Of a stretch of 64,000 bases of DNA, positions 1 to 54,441 are shown piece after piece. Position 1 is the first letter of the stretch; each line of letters begins with the position of its first letter. The notes beneath the pieces are model-generated. The model had not been told where the DNA came from. It saw nothing but the letters and a program-made list of their open reading frames with translations, and searched no databases. The position numbers and the translations under genes are program-made. The stretch lies in contig JAXGGA010001612.1 of NCBI GenBank assembly GCA_038373865.1, positions 82,048 through 146,047 of the forward strand. The letters are read 5' to 3'. The DNA is from Uloborus plumipes. Taxonomy: Eukaryota > Arthropoda > Arachnida > Araneae > Uloboridae.

Positions 1-441
1 GAACTTAATAAAGAACATGGTTTTTACTACCATATCATAGTGTTACATTGGGAAGATTTCCAAAAAAATATTGAATTTATAGGATTTTCTCTGTAACGGA
101 TGCATCTCGTAAGATACATTCCTTACGGAGCCAACAAACCATCATATAAATACTGTTTGTGGAACTCTTCAAAATTCAACTGTATTTTATGGAAATATAG
201 TTTCCATGTTATCCAAAAATTCATGCAACGAAACAAGGACCGCATATATTTGGAGCCTCTGCAGGCTGTTTTGTGCAGCAATCAATGCTTTTTTTCAACA
301 TGGAATTGCCCAGAGGCGGATGCAATCGGATTTTGAAATGTGTAAAAGATCGGGACTGATGAGTTAAGGCATAAAAAACAACGAAAACGTGCAAATTTTA
401 CGCTTAATCCGTAAAAGCTGGCAAGTATGCTTGCTACATTA
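1..441. other. LIN54 intron, nothing recognised
   Basis: This stretch precedes the foldback element and lies inside the presumed LIN54 intron on the - strand. I see AT-rich sequence and no convincing exon, splice pair or repeat end. Confidence 0.4.
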
Positions 442-2794
442 GGGTGGTCACAAAAAATCAATTTTCGAATTTCTTTTGCAGCACCCCCCTAAAATGTGCC
501 AATAGGCTAGAAAATGAGATTTGCAAAGTTTTAGCTTAATCGGATAATATTAACACGTGCCGCAAAGAGGGTAAAGTTAAGAAAAACAGCGATTTTTAGC
601 CAAAACTTGTAGTTTTTACTCTGTAAAACCAAAACTACTGATCCTAGAAGCTTTATTTTGGTCTCATTTTGTAGGAAATTTTATTTTCTTTAAGTCTAAT
701 CTTATTTAAAGTTTCGAAAAAAATGATTAAATATTTTCAGAATTTTCACAAGTCAGGCTGCAACGCAAATCCTCGAAATTGCAAGTAACATGGGGAAATT
801 TTTTTTTCAACTAATCTTTTGAGGCACCCCCCTAAAATGTGTCAATAAACTAGAAAATGAGATTTGAAAAGTTTTAGCTTAATAGGATAATATTAACACG
901 TGCCTCAGAGTGGGTAAAGTTACGAAAAACAGTGAATTTTTAGCCAAAAATGGTAGTTTTTCCTCTGTAAAACCAAAACTACTCATCTTAGAAACTTTAT
1001 TTTGGTCTCATTTTGTAGGAAATTTCATTCTCGTTAAGTGCTATCCCATTCATTTTTGCTATCATGTCTAAAGTATTTATTTGGCATTTTTCAGGTTAAA
1101 TCGTAGAGTATATTAAAAACAAGAAATTTTCATGCAAAAACCTAAAAGCATTACAATATTCAATAACATTTATTTGCTTATTGTTGGATTTACTTTGTCA
1201 ATTAAAAAAGGAGTATTTTTGCGGTACTTTAAAAATAAATGAAACAAATTTCTGTGTTAAGATAGAGGAATTAAGGGGTTAAGTTGTTTCATTTATTTCT
1301 AAAGTACCGCGAAAATACCCCTTTTTTAATTGACAAAGTAAATCCAACAATAAGCAAATAAATGTTATTGAATATTGTAATGCTTTTAGGTTTTTGCATG
1401 AAAATTTCTTATTTTTAATATACTCTACGATTTAACCTGAAAAATGCCAAATAAATACTTTAGACATGATAGCAAAAATGAATGGGATAGCACCAGGGAT
1501 GAAAACAGCTCAAAGTCAAAAAAGAGGAAAAATTGCGCGACCTAAAATTCCGATAGATTTTTTTCCATATTCTGCGAAATTAGTCATGCAGTATTTTCTC
1601 TTAATTTGCGCCCTGAAATCGAAAGTAAATATTTTTAAAAGCTCTTAATTGCTCATGCACTATTTATTTTTAAGTCATTCACAACAATGTAGAAAAAAAA
1701 AGGGGGGGTGCAACTTTTGATGAATTAAACAAGTCTATCTCAAGAAACAAATTCTCTAATTAGTATTGCATAATCTTTAGTTATTTTGATAATTTTAAGG
1801 ATCAAAATAATTTTCCCAATTTTTTGACAAGGATCTCTAACATTTTAGCTGAACTTTCTTAAACTCTACCTCCTACAAATCTAACTGGTGTTTTTGGCAG
1901 CATGCCAAAATAGAGTGCATAGTTCGCCGATAATTGCAGGTCATTCTTGAGATGTCAATCCTGTTGCATCCTAAAAACATTTCCATTATTTTGGAAGTTG
2001 GAAATAATTTTAACCTCTACTACTTTAAATCAACTTATTTTAAGCTTCATTTTAATAATGAGTGTATTTTAATTTTTTTTTTTCTAAACTTAATGCAAAA
2101 TTAATTTTTTGATCGCGGAAAGTAAGAAATAATACAAAAAACGGAACATTGCGGATCCGCGGAAGATTTTCATCCCTGGATAGCACTTAACGAGAATGAA
2201 ATTTCCTACAAAATGAGACCAAAATAAAGTTTCTAAGATGAGTAGTTTTGGTTTTACAGAGGAAAAACTACGATTTATGGCTAAAAATTCACTGTTTTTC
2301 GTAACTTTACCCACTTTGAGTTACATGTTAATATTATCCGATTAAGATAAAACTTTTCAAATCTCATTTTCTAGTCTATTGGTACATTTTAGTTGGGTGC
2401 CTCAAAAGATTAGTTGAAAAAAAATTTCCCCATGTTACTTGCAATTTCGAGGATTCGCGTTGCAGCCTGACTTGTGAAAATTCTGAAAAATATTTAATCA
2501 TTTTTTTCGAAACTTTAAATAAGATTAGACTTAAAGAAAATAAAATTTCCTACAAAATGAGACTATAATAAAGCTTCTAAGATCAGTAGTTTTGGTTTTA
2601 CAGAGTAAAAACTACAATTTTTGGCTAAAAATCGCTGGTTTTCTTAACTTTACCCTCTTTGCGGCACGTGTTAATATTATCCGATTAAGCTAAAACTTTG
2701 CAAATCTCATTTTCTAGCCCATTGGCATATTTTAGGGGGGTTCCGCAAAAGATTAGCTGAAAAAATTTTTTCCCCATGTTACTTGTGACCAGCC
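442..2794. mobile_element. Foldback (long inverted repeat) element, copy 1
   Basis: The element starts GGGTGGTCACAA and ends GTGACCAGCC, with TA on both sides (440-441 and 2795-2796), so a TA target duplication is likely. Its two arms are nearly complementary over most of their length, with a tight centre: 1046-1260 pairs with about 1280-1490. Each arm also holds two direct copies of a module of about 350 bp, recognisable by a shared stretch reading TTAATCGGATAATATTAACA, so the element has two direct and two inverted modules. No ORF of size is present, so it is non-autonomous. A hAT-type element interrupts the right arm at 1494-2178. A second copy lies at 38442-40192. It sits in the LIN54 intron, about 145 bp past the exon donor. 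Confidence 0.85.
1494..2178. mobile_element. hAT-type MITE nested in the foldback element
   Basis: The ends are CAGGGATGAAAA and TTTTCATCCCTG, perfect 12-bp inverted repeats with the CAGGG start typical of hAT elements. The 8-bp duplication GATAGCAC flanks it (1486-1493 and 2179-2186). The second foldback copy has the unoccupied site with one GATAGCAC at about 39588-39595, which confirms both boundaries. The interior (685 bp) has no transposase. A related but diverged copy is at about 31030-31348 on the other strand. Confidence 0.92.
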
Positions 2795-2939
2795 TAATGC
2801 TACATGCACTTGACTTATTATTCAGAAAACAATTCCCTATCCTTTAAAAGTATAAAAATCCTGAATTATGCAGGCATTTCATTCAAAAGGCAAAAAAAAA
2901 TGAATGTAGAACCAAACATGCAATGTTCTAATTACTTAC

Positions 2940-3170
2940 CTGGGGAACAGGTTTCAATATAACCTTTGTAGGTGACTGTGGGACAGACATTCTTACTGTG
3001 GGCACGCCAGCCGTCACAGTAGTAGGACACATCACAGTTGCAACTTTATTGCCAGCCGTTAAATTAGAGACTGTGACATTAGTAGCGGGTGCTATCCGCC
3101 TCGGAGACCTCGAGTATGTTACTGGAGCGTAAGCAACTTTTTGTGTTGGCTTCACCGGAGACAAAAGGTA
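2940..3170 (-). CDS. LIN54: LIN54 internal exon (DREAM/MuvB subunit)
   Basis: The exon is 231 nt and 77 codons, phase 0 at both ends. It is bounded by a good acceptor (polypyrimidine then TAG at 3171-3173) and a GTAAGT donor just below 2940. The protein is Pro/Val/Thr-rich and disordered, with the core VPTVRMSVPQSPTKVILKPV. This closely resembles the VRMSVP...KPI segment that I recall upstream of the cysteine-rich (Tesmin/TSO1, CXC) domains of vertebrate LIN54. LIN54 is the sequence-specific DNA-binding subunit of the DREAM/MuvB complex and recognises CHR promoter elements in the nucleus. The CXC domains themselves are not in this window and would be encoded left of position 1. The next exon upstream is 4372-5417, in matching phase. 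Identity rests on this motif, on the weaker motifs in the larger exon and on its position next to COPS4. Confidence 0.75.
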
Positions 3171-3318
3171 CTAGACAGGGAGAGGAAAACATTGCATAAG
3201 TAATCGGACATAAATTATAACGAATATTTGATATTAAAAATGAATTAAAAATACTTAATAAATAAAGTACTAAATAAAATTAAAATATACCATGTATTAA
3301 TTTATTATTTTAAAGGTT

Positions 3319-3871
3319 TCTATACTATTATAATCTGTTCGCGTCTGTCTGTCTAAAGCTTGAACTCTTCAAAAACTACTGCGAGTAGAAAATCGATCGA
3401 GGTACCATTTGATTCTACAGCTTCTTTTCTGAACAAAATGACCAATATCGTAGTTTTACGATTTTAATGAATGGAAACATCAATTAATAAGTTTTTTTAG
3501 ATCATTGTTATTTCTTTGGAACGAGAAAGTAAAACTGTAGTTGCACAATCCTCTCTCGCGTGTAGAGTTGGAACCGTAGCGGACTCCATGTCTCTTTATT
3601 CCACTCAACAATTTGAATGGCTTTTTGATGCAGGGAAAAAGTAAAAGTGTGAAACGTAGTGAGCGGCAGTGGCAGCGAGTTTGTTGAAACTTTCCTAACT
3701 ACTTTAAAGGCGAGAAGCTCTTGAGCAACATCTTAACTTTTTGAATGACTTTTTGGGGCATTAAAAAAGTAAAACGCGAGAAGCGCTGTTTAGCCAACCG
3801 CCTTGGTGATGAGTATTTTGTTGAAACTTTCGTAACTACTCTAAAGGAGCAGCCAAAGGCTAAACAGCTAG
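3319..3871 (+). mobile_element. Short non-autonomous Helitron
   Basis: The 5' end is TCTATACTATTATAA, a common arthropod Helitron start. The 3' end has a small hairpin (AGCC AAA GGCT) followed by CTAG and a host T at 3872. The 3' half carries degenerate copies of the unit containing AACTACTTTAAAGGCGAG that is also tandemly repeated at the 3' end of the longer Helitron at 60357-61724. No helicase ORF is present. The base before TC is T rather than the expected A, which weakens the exact 5' boundary. It lies in the LIN54 intron between the two exons seen here. Confidence 0.7.
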
Positions 3872-4371
3872 TCTACTATTATTACTTGTACATAAGAAAC
3901 TGTTAAAAATTATTGTTAAGTCGAGGATATCGTTAAATCAGGAAATCAAAAAAAAAAAAAAAAAGGAAACGGATTAAACAACAGTCAAACATCGCGATAA
4001 TAAACCCTCAACGGACCGACCTGAGTGATCTCTATAACCGGGGATTAACTATATCCAATTTTCCAACAAAAAAAAAGTCCGAAATCGGTAATATGCTACA
4101 ATAATAAACATAAAATTTGCATAATCTCTTCATTAACGGTAAAGGCAATACATTATAAGTGTGGATTGATAATTAAGTGAATGTTATACGTTTTTTTTGC
4201 TTCCTTAAGGAAACCATGCATTTGTATTATTTAAAAAAAATATTTCATTAATGTTTGTGTTGTTCTCTCGGATTGAGATATTTTTGCTGCAAAGATTTAA
4301 AAAAAAAAAAAAAAATGCAAATTCCCCTAAGTACTGATGTTCTAAATTATAAGCTACTAAAATAGTTTTAC

Positions 4372-5417
4372 CTGTTTAGTGGGTGTTCCTTTTGCCTTTA
4401 CTTGGTTTGAGGAAGTAAAATATTCCCTCAAGACCTGAGGTGATCCACTAATGTTCAAAAGATTTCTCGACAGAGTGTATGTTTTATTTGGGCTGGCCAA
4501 TAAAATTGGCTGTGACTGGGAAACAACTATAGGTGTAGTAGAAGTTGCAGACACCGGAACTGGCGACACCAAAGTTTGATTAGAAGCAGCGTTATTTGTT
4601 ATGATTACTTTTGTGATCATCTGTCCAGTTGAAGAGGGAGTTACTGCTCTTTTCACGGGACCTTGTACTGAATTGGAACCACTGGCAATTGTTGAAACAA
4701 CGGGCTTATTTGCGACAAGTGTCGGAGTTGTTCCAGGCACTTGGCTAAGCAGAATTTTTACATCTCCAGGTTTTGCAGCCGTGGAAGGAGCAATGGCATT
4801 AAGTATGTTTCCCGTTGCATTGACAGTTGGCAAAGTCAAGATTTTTGTTCCAGCAGAAACAACCCCAGATTGTGGAACCAACGCTACGTTTGAAGTAGAA
4901 GCGCCCGGAACGCCTTTAGCTCCGACAAAGACGGTGGAAAGATTTGCAGGAGGCTTCTGAAATATCAAAACCTGCGTGGGATTCGTCTTGTTTGTATTGA
5001 CAAGGCTAACTTTTGACAAGGGCGCTTCTGCCGGTTTCATAGCAGGGACAGAAGTAACAGTTGATATAGGGGTTAAAAAACTGGAATCAGAAGATTGCAC
5101 TGCATTAGTTATCAAATTTGCATCACTGATGATTGAAAAATTTGGCAAATTAACAGTTCCATCGACAGAAGTCAATGTATTCACTATGTTATCAGAAGGC
5201 TGTGAATTGAGAGAATTTTTATCGAAAGACAAACTGAACAAATCTTGGTTGCCATCAGCTGTTTGTGTTCTTAATATGGATTCGCCAGTTGGATTTTCAG
5301 CAGCAATATTCATTGTATCTGGCATTAGGATTGAGTCCTCATCTTTTCCAGAAGACAGGCTTGACATAAAAGATAGGCTGGATTCATTCAGATCAATATC
5401 GGCTTTCGGTGACAACT
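4372..5417 (-). CDS. LIN54: LIN54 large internal exon (disordered N-terminal region)
   Basis: The exon is bounded by an acceptor (CTTATTTGCAG just above 5417) and a donor (AAACAG then GTAAAA at 4371). It has 348 complete codons and ends in phase 0, matching the next exon at 3170. It does not begin with ATG: the first in-frame codons read LSPKADIDLNES, so the start codon is in an exon further upstream that I could not find. The product is a low-complexity Ser/Thr/Val/Pro-rich segment typical of the long N-terminal half of LIN54. Segments TGQMITKVIITN and SPNKTYTLSRNLL resemble pVITKLIfak-like and SPxKTxTxS-like stretches that I recall in vertebrate LIN54. No membrane segment, signal or enzyme motif is visible. 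The region would act as a flexible scaffold in the DREAM complex. A generic low-complexity nuclear protein is the alternative. Confidence 0.72.
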
Positions 5418-6091
5418 CTGCAAATAAGGAAAGAAAAATACAGTAAATGTAAAGCCCAAAAAGAAAAATATACAGTATGCCCGTATCAAACGTACCAAAT
5501 TTGAATACTCAATTTTTAAAAAGTTTTAAGTGCTACCAGGGTGATATTGTCAAAATTTTGCAGTGGGATTCTCAAAGTTTACCGGCAAAAAATTTTGCTG
5601 TCCCGTTTGACCTGCCGGAGCTTTTTATAAGGGGAGAAAGATAAAAATGGAATCTCTAAAGAGAAGACACACTCTGTTTTCTGATAAGCAGCACTAAATA
5701 CAAATCAGGAATAACAGGACAAAAAATCTTTTGATATGCTCTTATCTTGAGATGTACTTATTTTATAAACTATTCAAAACATTCTTTGCCCTGTTATTCC
5801 AGATTTATGTTCTGCACTGCATACAGAGTACAGCTTAAGTCTTTTTTTTTTTTAATAAAAATAACATTTTTCCCTTTATCTCCTCCTAAAAATCACAGGC
5901 GCGTCATGTGGAAAAAAAAAGCAATGATGGTAAGCTTCAAGAATTCAGCTGCTAAATCTTGCAAATATCGCCGTCACAGCGCTTAATTTTTTTTCCAATC
6001 AACTGTTCAAATTGAGTACGTTTGATTTGGACACACCGAACATAAAATATATGAAATCAATGGCTGCAACATTAAAATGTTTGAGTTAATA
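5418..6091. other. LIN54 upstream intron or intergenic, nothing recognised
   Basis: No splice-bounded ORF is evident. The missing first coding exon of LIN54 should lie somewhere between here and about 12 kb. Confidence 0.35.
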
Positions 6092-6099
6092 TTCTATAA

Positions 6100-6755
6100 C
6101 AGTGATTCCCAACCTTGGGGCAATTTGGCTCCTCAAAGGGGCGATAAATTCTTAAGGGAAGATAGGGGGGAGATGGATAGATATTTCTATTTAGAAGAGA
6201 AAACAGTAGTAATAAAAGAGTAGCGAAAATCAAAATTGTAAACATGTACGAAAATGGTTGTTCAGAATTCAGACAATTAATCACAAATTAAGAAAGAAAC
6301 AAGTTAAAGTTTAGAAGCTTCCTTCTTGATGAACCCAAGGAATTATTTTGTCACTCATTGTCAATTTTTTGAATTTTCAGATTTTCAATTTACTTTAGTT
6401 CAAATTTAAATTTAAGTTTTAAATGATTTCGATTACCCCAGATTCCAGTGTAGAAAAGAAAATAATTTCTTGTAAAATGTACTCATGTTTTTTTGAAAAG
6501 TATGTCGATGATCTTAGTTAAATGTTACCCATCAGATGCTTATTAGTTTGATTAGTATAAGAAAAAAAAGGTATTTTATTTATTTATTTATTAATATTTT
6601 TAGTTTAAAAGTGATTGGTTATAATTGTTATATTTTTAATAATATTGAATGTTCACTTGCGCCAACTTAAGGTTATTTCGAGGAAGAAAGGGTGATTGGT
6701 GTCGGTCAGCGCCTTGAAGGGGGCGATGAGCTCAAAAAAGTTGCAAAACACTGTG
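6100..6755. mobile_element. hAT-type MITE
   Basis: The left end is CAGTGATTCCCAACCTTGG and the right end reads GTTGCAAAACACTGTG; the inverted repeats match imperfectly. A perfect 8-bp duplication TTCTATAA flanks it (6092-6099 and 6756-6763). The extra TG at the right suggests the left end has lost two bases. The CAGTGxTTCCCAA start is a widespread hAT signature. There is no intact ORF. Confidence 0.8.
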
Positions 6756-6869
6756 TTCTATAAGGTTCAATTATTATTGGCAAGGGCCATCATTGTTCAT
6801 AATTTTTATTCAAGATATTTTCATAATTTTTATCTACTATCTTTAAACGAGCAATTCTTGTATATATAT

Positions 6870-7180
6870 TTATTTATTTATATTTTGGATCTCGAAAACG
6901 GCTCTAACGATTTCGATAAAAATTTGTATTTAGATAAAGTTTTGGTTTTTGAGTTCATCTACGTCGGCGTTTTTTCTGTAAAAACGTGAGTTTTCACAAA
7001 AACCCTGTTTTTTTTGTGCCTTCATTGAAAGTTTGAGAAGCTTTCTTTTCGCCATTTTCTTCATGATTACTTTCATTGTTACTGTTTCATAGCAACCACG
7101 TTTAATTATAACAATGGATTTCATATTTAATCACATCAGCCGTTACCATCGAAACTCAAAATCGGAGTTTCGATGGTAAC
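6870..7180. repeat. Degenerate dispersed repeat fragment
   Basis: The stretch around 7020-7130, including ACAATGGATTTCATATTTAA, recurs at about 28720-28805 inside the element at 27943-29303. A weaker inverted relative is near 55915-55990. This is an old fragment of that family. Confidence 0.55.
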
Positions 7181-7181
7181 G
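7141..7181. repeat. Perfect 17-bp stem hairpin
   Basis: CGTTACCATCGAAACTC is followed after 7 bases by its exact reverse complement. It is probably a short inverted repeat belonging to a MITE end or junction. There is no U-tract or other terminator context, so I assign no function. Confidence 0.8.
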
Positions 7182-7287
7182 CATCAGCGTAAATTAAAAT
7201 TTTTATGGTATTTGGCAAATGAGTTTTGGCAACATGTTAAAATTGTTATTGTTTTTGAAGAGATCGATCACAATAAAGTTAATTTGG

Positions 7288-7486
7288 GGCCGAATTCAAG
7301 TGAAATACCATTGCAATCGCTTCGAGGCGATCGCAATCTAGACAGAAATTGCAATCGTTACTGGAAGTCGAATTACGATAGAATAGCATCTCGTAGCGAT
7401 TGTAACGTTTCACTTGAATCTAAATTTGGGAATTTGCGATTGCATTGGTGAGTTGCCATCAACCGTGTTTCACTTGAATTCCGGCC
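7288..7486. mobile_element. Small MITE with GAATTCAAGTGAAA inverted ends
   Basis: The left end GGCCGAATTCAAGTGAAA pairs with the right end TTTCACTTGAATTCCGGCC. The 199-bp interior also has inverted symmetry (ATTGCAATCG-type motifs on both sides). I could not define a target duplication. A related end occurs at about 61056 inside the Helitron at 60357-61724. Confidence 0.6.
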
Positions 7487-7831
7487 TAAAATACGTCTGT
7501 TTTAAATGCATAATTGCAACTAACGGCCTAAAAATGCGGAACTACTTTGATGTACCCCCCTCCCAATCGGAAATTTGACGACTTTTTTTTCTTGCCAAGA
7601 AAAATACCTGTTTTTGGCGCAACAATTTTTGTGTTGTTGCCACAAAACTTTAAAAAAAAACTCAGAAAATGCTACAAAATACAAGAAAATACCAAATTTG
7701 GCAACTGCAAAACTAAAAGCTGAAAAAACCTAAATTGGCAACCACAAAAAAAGAAACAGCAACCCTAAAAAGTCCGTAGAGAGTGCCAGATTTGCGCTTA
7801 ATTTTTTTTGGGGGGGGGGGGGTAATATTAA

Positions 7832-8414
7832 CCCCTTCCCGGCTTATCCCGAGCTGGACTCGGGCAAGCGAAATGTTCCATTCTGGCTCATCCCGAGTGT
7901 AGCTCGGGCACAGTGAAAATTAACACTGCACAACCAGTCTTTCAAGAATTATTTCACATGTCCCTTTTATGGTTTCGGATGCTTTTATTTACTATTGTTG
8001 CTACTAGATAACATAACTATACAGTGTTTTGAGCTGTAGATTTAAGATAAGAGTAGGCGCTGAATCCAAAGTATAATGATTTCTGCCATACAGAAAGCCA
8101 ACTTCGCAGGTAAATACTCATTTATTTAAATAGATATTTTTACATTTATTTTTAGGAAATGTTGCATGCGAATGATGCTATTATGTTGAAAAAGATATGT
8201 ATGTATGAAAATAAGCATAAAAAATTGACATTTTTTGATCCGTAATCCCGAAATTACTCATTTATTTAAATAGATATTTTTACATTTATTTGTATGAAAT
8301 GTTGCATGCGAATGATGCTATTATGTTTAAAAAGATATGTTTGTGTGAAAAGAAGCATAAAAAAAATTGACATTTTTTGATCCGTAATCCGAAATAAAAT
8401 GAGCCTGGAAGGGG
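7832..8414. mobile_element. TTAA-flanked (piggyBac-like) MITE
   Basis: The ends are CCCCTTCCCGGCT and AGCCTGGAAGGGG, immediately flanked by TTAA on both sides (7828-7831 and 8415-8418). Inside are two adjacent hairpins with CCCGAG/CTCGGG stems near the left end, and two tandem copies of a unit of about 140 bp (about 8113-8253 and 8257-8397). There is no transposase ORF. The TTAA duplication suggests piggyBac-like or Kolobok-like mobilisation; I cannot tell which. Confidence 0.8.
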
Positions 8415-8418
8415 TTAA

Positions 8419-11400
8419 AGTTGCACCAAAGTTCATCTAAATAAGAACTTCGAATTTTAGAAAAAAACACGATTTTACAAACCTCTTTTTTTTTTTAACC
8501 GAGCGAGACTTGGTCGCCAGGTTTTCATAATTTTTATTAAAGATATTAGTGAAATACTTTCTGGGAACATCAATATTTTTGCAGATCTTATCTAAGTTAA
8601 AGGGGATGTTAATGAAGAAGGGCTAAGAAAAAACTAAGATATTTAGATCAGATTTATAAGTGGAGAATTGTTCAATGTTAGAAAGTGCTTCATTTACGTC
8701 CTGGAAAAAAGCAAAGGCCAGATAAAAATGGAATGGTGGAAAGGCCTGTCACTAGCAAATATTTAGAGACGGGGGCAATTGGAGATTTCTTTCCCAAATT
8801 TTTAAAAATTAAAAAGGTGCTCCTTTAGATTATCTTTGGTAGTAAATCTCATGTACACCTCATCGTAGGAAAAGGCCAAACCCCATACATTGGCCGTCGA
8901 TTGAATGTTTGTTCCAATCAGTTTTAATTCAATAAAAAGTCTAATTTAGTAAGGCTGGAGATTGGTGTTTGGCGATTTAATTTGTTAAAGTGGAGGATTC
9001 AACAAACTAAAGCCCATGGTACAAACTTACTATAAATATTTATCATAATGAGTAGTTAAGTTAGTAAGACTACCATACCATAATGAAGAATTAATAGTTG
9101 TTTTTTGTGGACCACATATTATAAATTCAGACATACATTGAAAAATTGGAGCCTGAATTATATGCACTTCAAAAGACATTAAACCATGCATGCACATAGT
9201 TACTGAAACTATCCAAAATGTGCACTAAAATTTTTTAAAAATAAGTTTTTTTTAACTACATTGAGAAAAGCTGTTACAGTTCGCTAAAAAATTTACCCTT
9301 TTTGTTTTTACATTTTGTTATTGAGGTAATAAACTGAAATATTTGTTCACACAGAAGCATGGTATACTAATGATAATTACTTTTATTCTAAAAAATTGTT
9401 TTACTCATTTTGTTTTATGATTACGACTGGAAGGGGCAGTATTTATTTTCAAGAATTTTTTTTGAAGGGTTGGCTGATTTTTATGTTCTTGGTGGTAAAC
9501 AAGACACCTGTTTTCAACCTTTCTTCAGAGCTAAAAACAAATCCATTTTTTCAATCTTAAAGCAAGTAAAAATGTAATAACATGCACTTATTTTGAAGGC
9601 TCGACCGATGCATTGGTGCCGATGGTTGACAAATGTATGCATCGGCCGCCAATGCTAACTTGAAGAAATATTGGCTCATCTACCTCTGAAAACATCTTTA
9701 TGCTGATGATTTTTTGAAAAAAAATCCCTAAATTTTCTTAGGGGGGGATTCTATCTTCTCTCTTGTTTACTTCACAATTAAAAGTACATACTGCATGAGG
9801 CCTGAAATTGGGCAGCAACTGAACCAACAGTTTTGGGTTTAAAAATTTTACGCATTTCGAGCAGATTCCGAAATTTTCACAACACAGCAGACGCTTTTCG
9901 AAAGATCGCTTTGATGAAAGTTTCAGAATTATATTAAAACCTACGAATAAAATTTCAGCGAACATTTAATAAGTTTTTACATGGGCCACCCAAATCGGTT
10001 CCTTATGCGAACTTAGAGAAAACATCGAGCTATAGACTGTCTTTCAACCATCGGCCATAAGCTAAAATTTGTCATCATATGCACATAATGCATCTTGCAT
10101 GTATACCAGACTCCATTCATAAAAGATGCCTAGCCTACAGGTAAGCATTCAGTAAATGTACAACAAAGCTGAGGAAGACAATTTCTCTTCTTTGCCCAAC
10201 TGTGCCCCAATATATAATACATCCCATAAGTCTTGAAATATTTTTGTACAAATTATTAATGAGATGGTACAGAAATATAGAATTAAAAGAGTTTTCTTTT
10301 TCTAATTAGGGACAGGACTCTGAACATAGAAAATAACTGACAAAATCTATTCCTGTGAAATGAGCATTTAAATCGATCAAGAGAAAAAAAAACAAGTTGA
10401 ATCTCATAAATTAAATCCTCCCCCCCCTCTCCCCAATAACACACAATAAACAAAACAAATGAAAAGAATGATTAGTACTCGCATATATCTTTGCAACTAC
10501 ACGCAAAACGCTTTAGTTCAAATGAATGTTTAACATTTACTACCGTCTGTCGGACCAAAAACATACATATGTGACAGTTCAATTGCGATTCAAGATCAAT
10601 AGCGCCAATTCATGTTAAATGAGAGATTGTATTAAAATTTAACAAATTTATAGTGCACACAAAGCGAATAACCTTAAATAAACAGCTCCGATTTAGTCAA
10701 AATAAAAACAAATCAAGCTTAAATTCGTGTAAACATGATCAGAGCACTAGACAAAAATGTAAACAAACAATACGTAACAATTTCGGGACTTCATGATTGA
10801 CAGAAAAATTGATTTTTTTTAATCACAAATACAATTTAATGACTTGAAAGAGAAAAATAATGCGAAAAAATTCACTTTTTAAGCCATAAATACTTGCCAC
10901 GAATACCTAATTTCCCATTTATTCTTGAATGACGCGCCATTTGCACAGCACAAAACAGGGAAATTTGAATGAGGATTGAGAGAGAAAATCATATTTTAAT
11001 ACATGATCAATTGACAATGATTCAAGTATGGTAAAATGTATGTGTTACTCAAACCAAGAATACTTGTTTATTTACAAATAAATATTTCCCCCCCACGGCT
11101 ACGATTACGCGAATTAGCACACATCGCGCCTGTACAGTATACGAAACATTAGTAACATTCCTGAGAAGTTGTACTTCAGGCAACTACGCGGAATTTTTTT
11201 AATTTCTTATCTGCATAAAATATATAATTGATCTGAATTGAAGCATATTTAAAAGACTTTAGAGAGGGATATTGCGACATTACCCATTCTCTCCGAAGGC
11301 ATCCCGTTTAACTTCAAAATCACGCGCCGACCATTGCCATCTTGCATAAAAGCCCCCTCCCTTCAAAAAGCTTTACGAAACTTCCATAAAAGTGACCTGG

Positions 11401-12050
11401 CAAGTTTTTCGGCTAGATTTTTCGTGTTTCCTCTTAAAAATGATTGAAAATATAACAAAAAGCACTTCAGGCTGCTTTTTTAGGACTTCTTTTATCACTA
11501 AAAAGTTTCATCAGGTTGCTTAATTTTGGAATTAAGACTTGCAAGTTTTCAGTACTTTTTGCTTGTTGAGCAATGATGAAAATAAGTTAGCTATGAAAAA
11601 TTCAATCAAAAAACGGAAAACAAATGATTTGAGGAGGGAAGACGAACTGCAGCTACTTCAAGGGAATACTTTTTTAACTGTTCAATGATTCATTTTTAGA
11701 AAAATTTTTGATTAAAATATTGAACTATTACAATAATAATAGAAAAATATTTTAGTAAAGCAAAATAGAAGAGAAGCAAAGACGCGAACTCCGATTTACG
11801 TATATACCTGAAAGATGTGTAACATTTAAACATTATGAAAAGGTTTTAAAAATGATTAAAAAATGTTTTGAAAATATTCCCCATGCTATAAATTTAGCCA
11901 TCTAGTTAAGCCATGATTTAGCACTCCAGCTAAAAGGGCTCTCTGAGCTTTGAGTTACGGCTCGGTGCTCGCTCATTTGTTTAGAAAAATATTGTCAAAG
12001 GAACGTCAGCGTGCTATCTTTCAAAGCATTTTTTTGCAATTTATTTTGAG
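8419..12050. promoter_or_regulatory. Divergent LIN54/COPS4 intergenic and promoter region
   Basis: No exon or clear repeat end was recognised in this stretch. It must contain the COPS4 5'UTR (ending at 12050), and probably the LIN54 transcription start and first exon on the - strand. On the - strand near 11340 the sequence reads CAAGATGGCAATGG, a YY1-like AAGATGGC motif of the type often seen near animal core promoters, but its ATG opens only a very short reading frame. The COPS4 ATG context is TTTTGAGATGTCTGG. No TATA box stands out. Confidence 0.4.
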
Positions 12051-54345
<42,295 letters not shown>

Positions 54346-54435
54346 TTTTTTTTTATCACTGTAGTGATAATTCTTTTCATTTAAATTTTTTTTATACATG
54401 TTTATGTATTATATTTCCTGTACAGTTATAATTAC

Positions 54436-54441
54436 AATAAA
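54436..54441 (+). terminator. COPS4: COPS4 poly(A) signal AATAAA
   Basis: The canonical hexamer lies 91 bp after the COPS4 stop codon, followed by a T/GT-rich stretch (GTGTGTCG). Confidence 0.8.

Noticed and set aside
4357..5415. LIN54 exon read as a complete 352-residue protein
   Set aside because: The apparent start is TTG, not ATG, directly after a splice acceptor, and the last five codons lie past a GT donor. It is an internal exon.
4601..5446. Two + strand ORFs of 119 and 156 codons
   Set aside because: They are antisense shadows of the long LIN54 exon, which has good splice sites and family-like motifs on the - strand.
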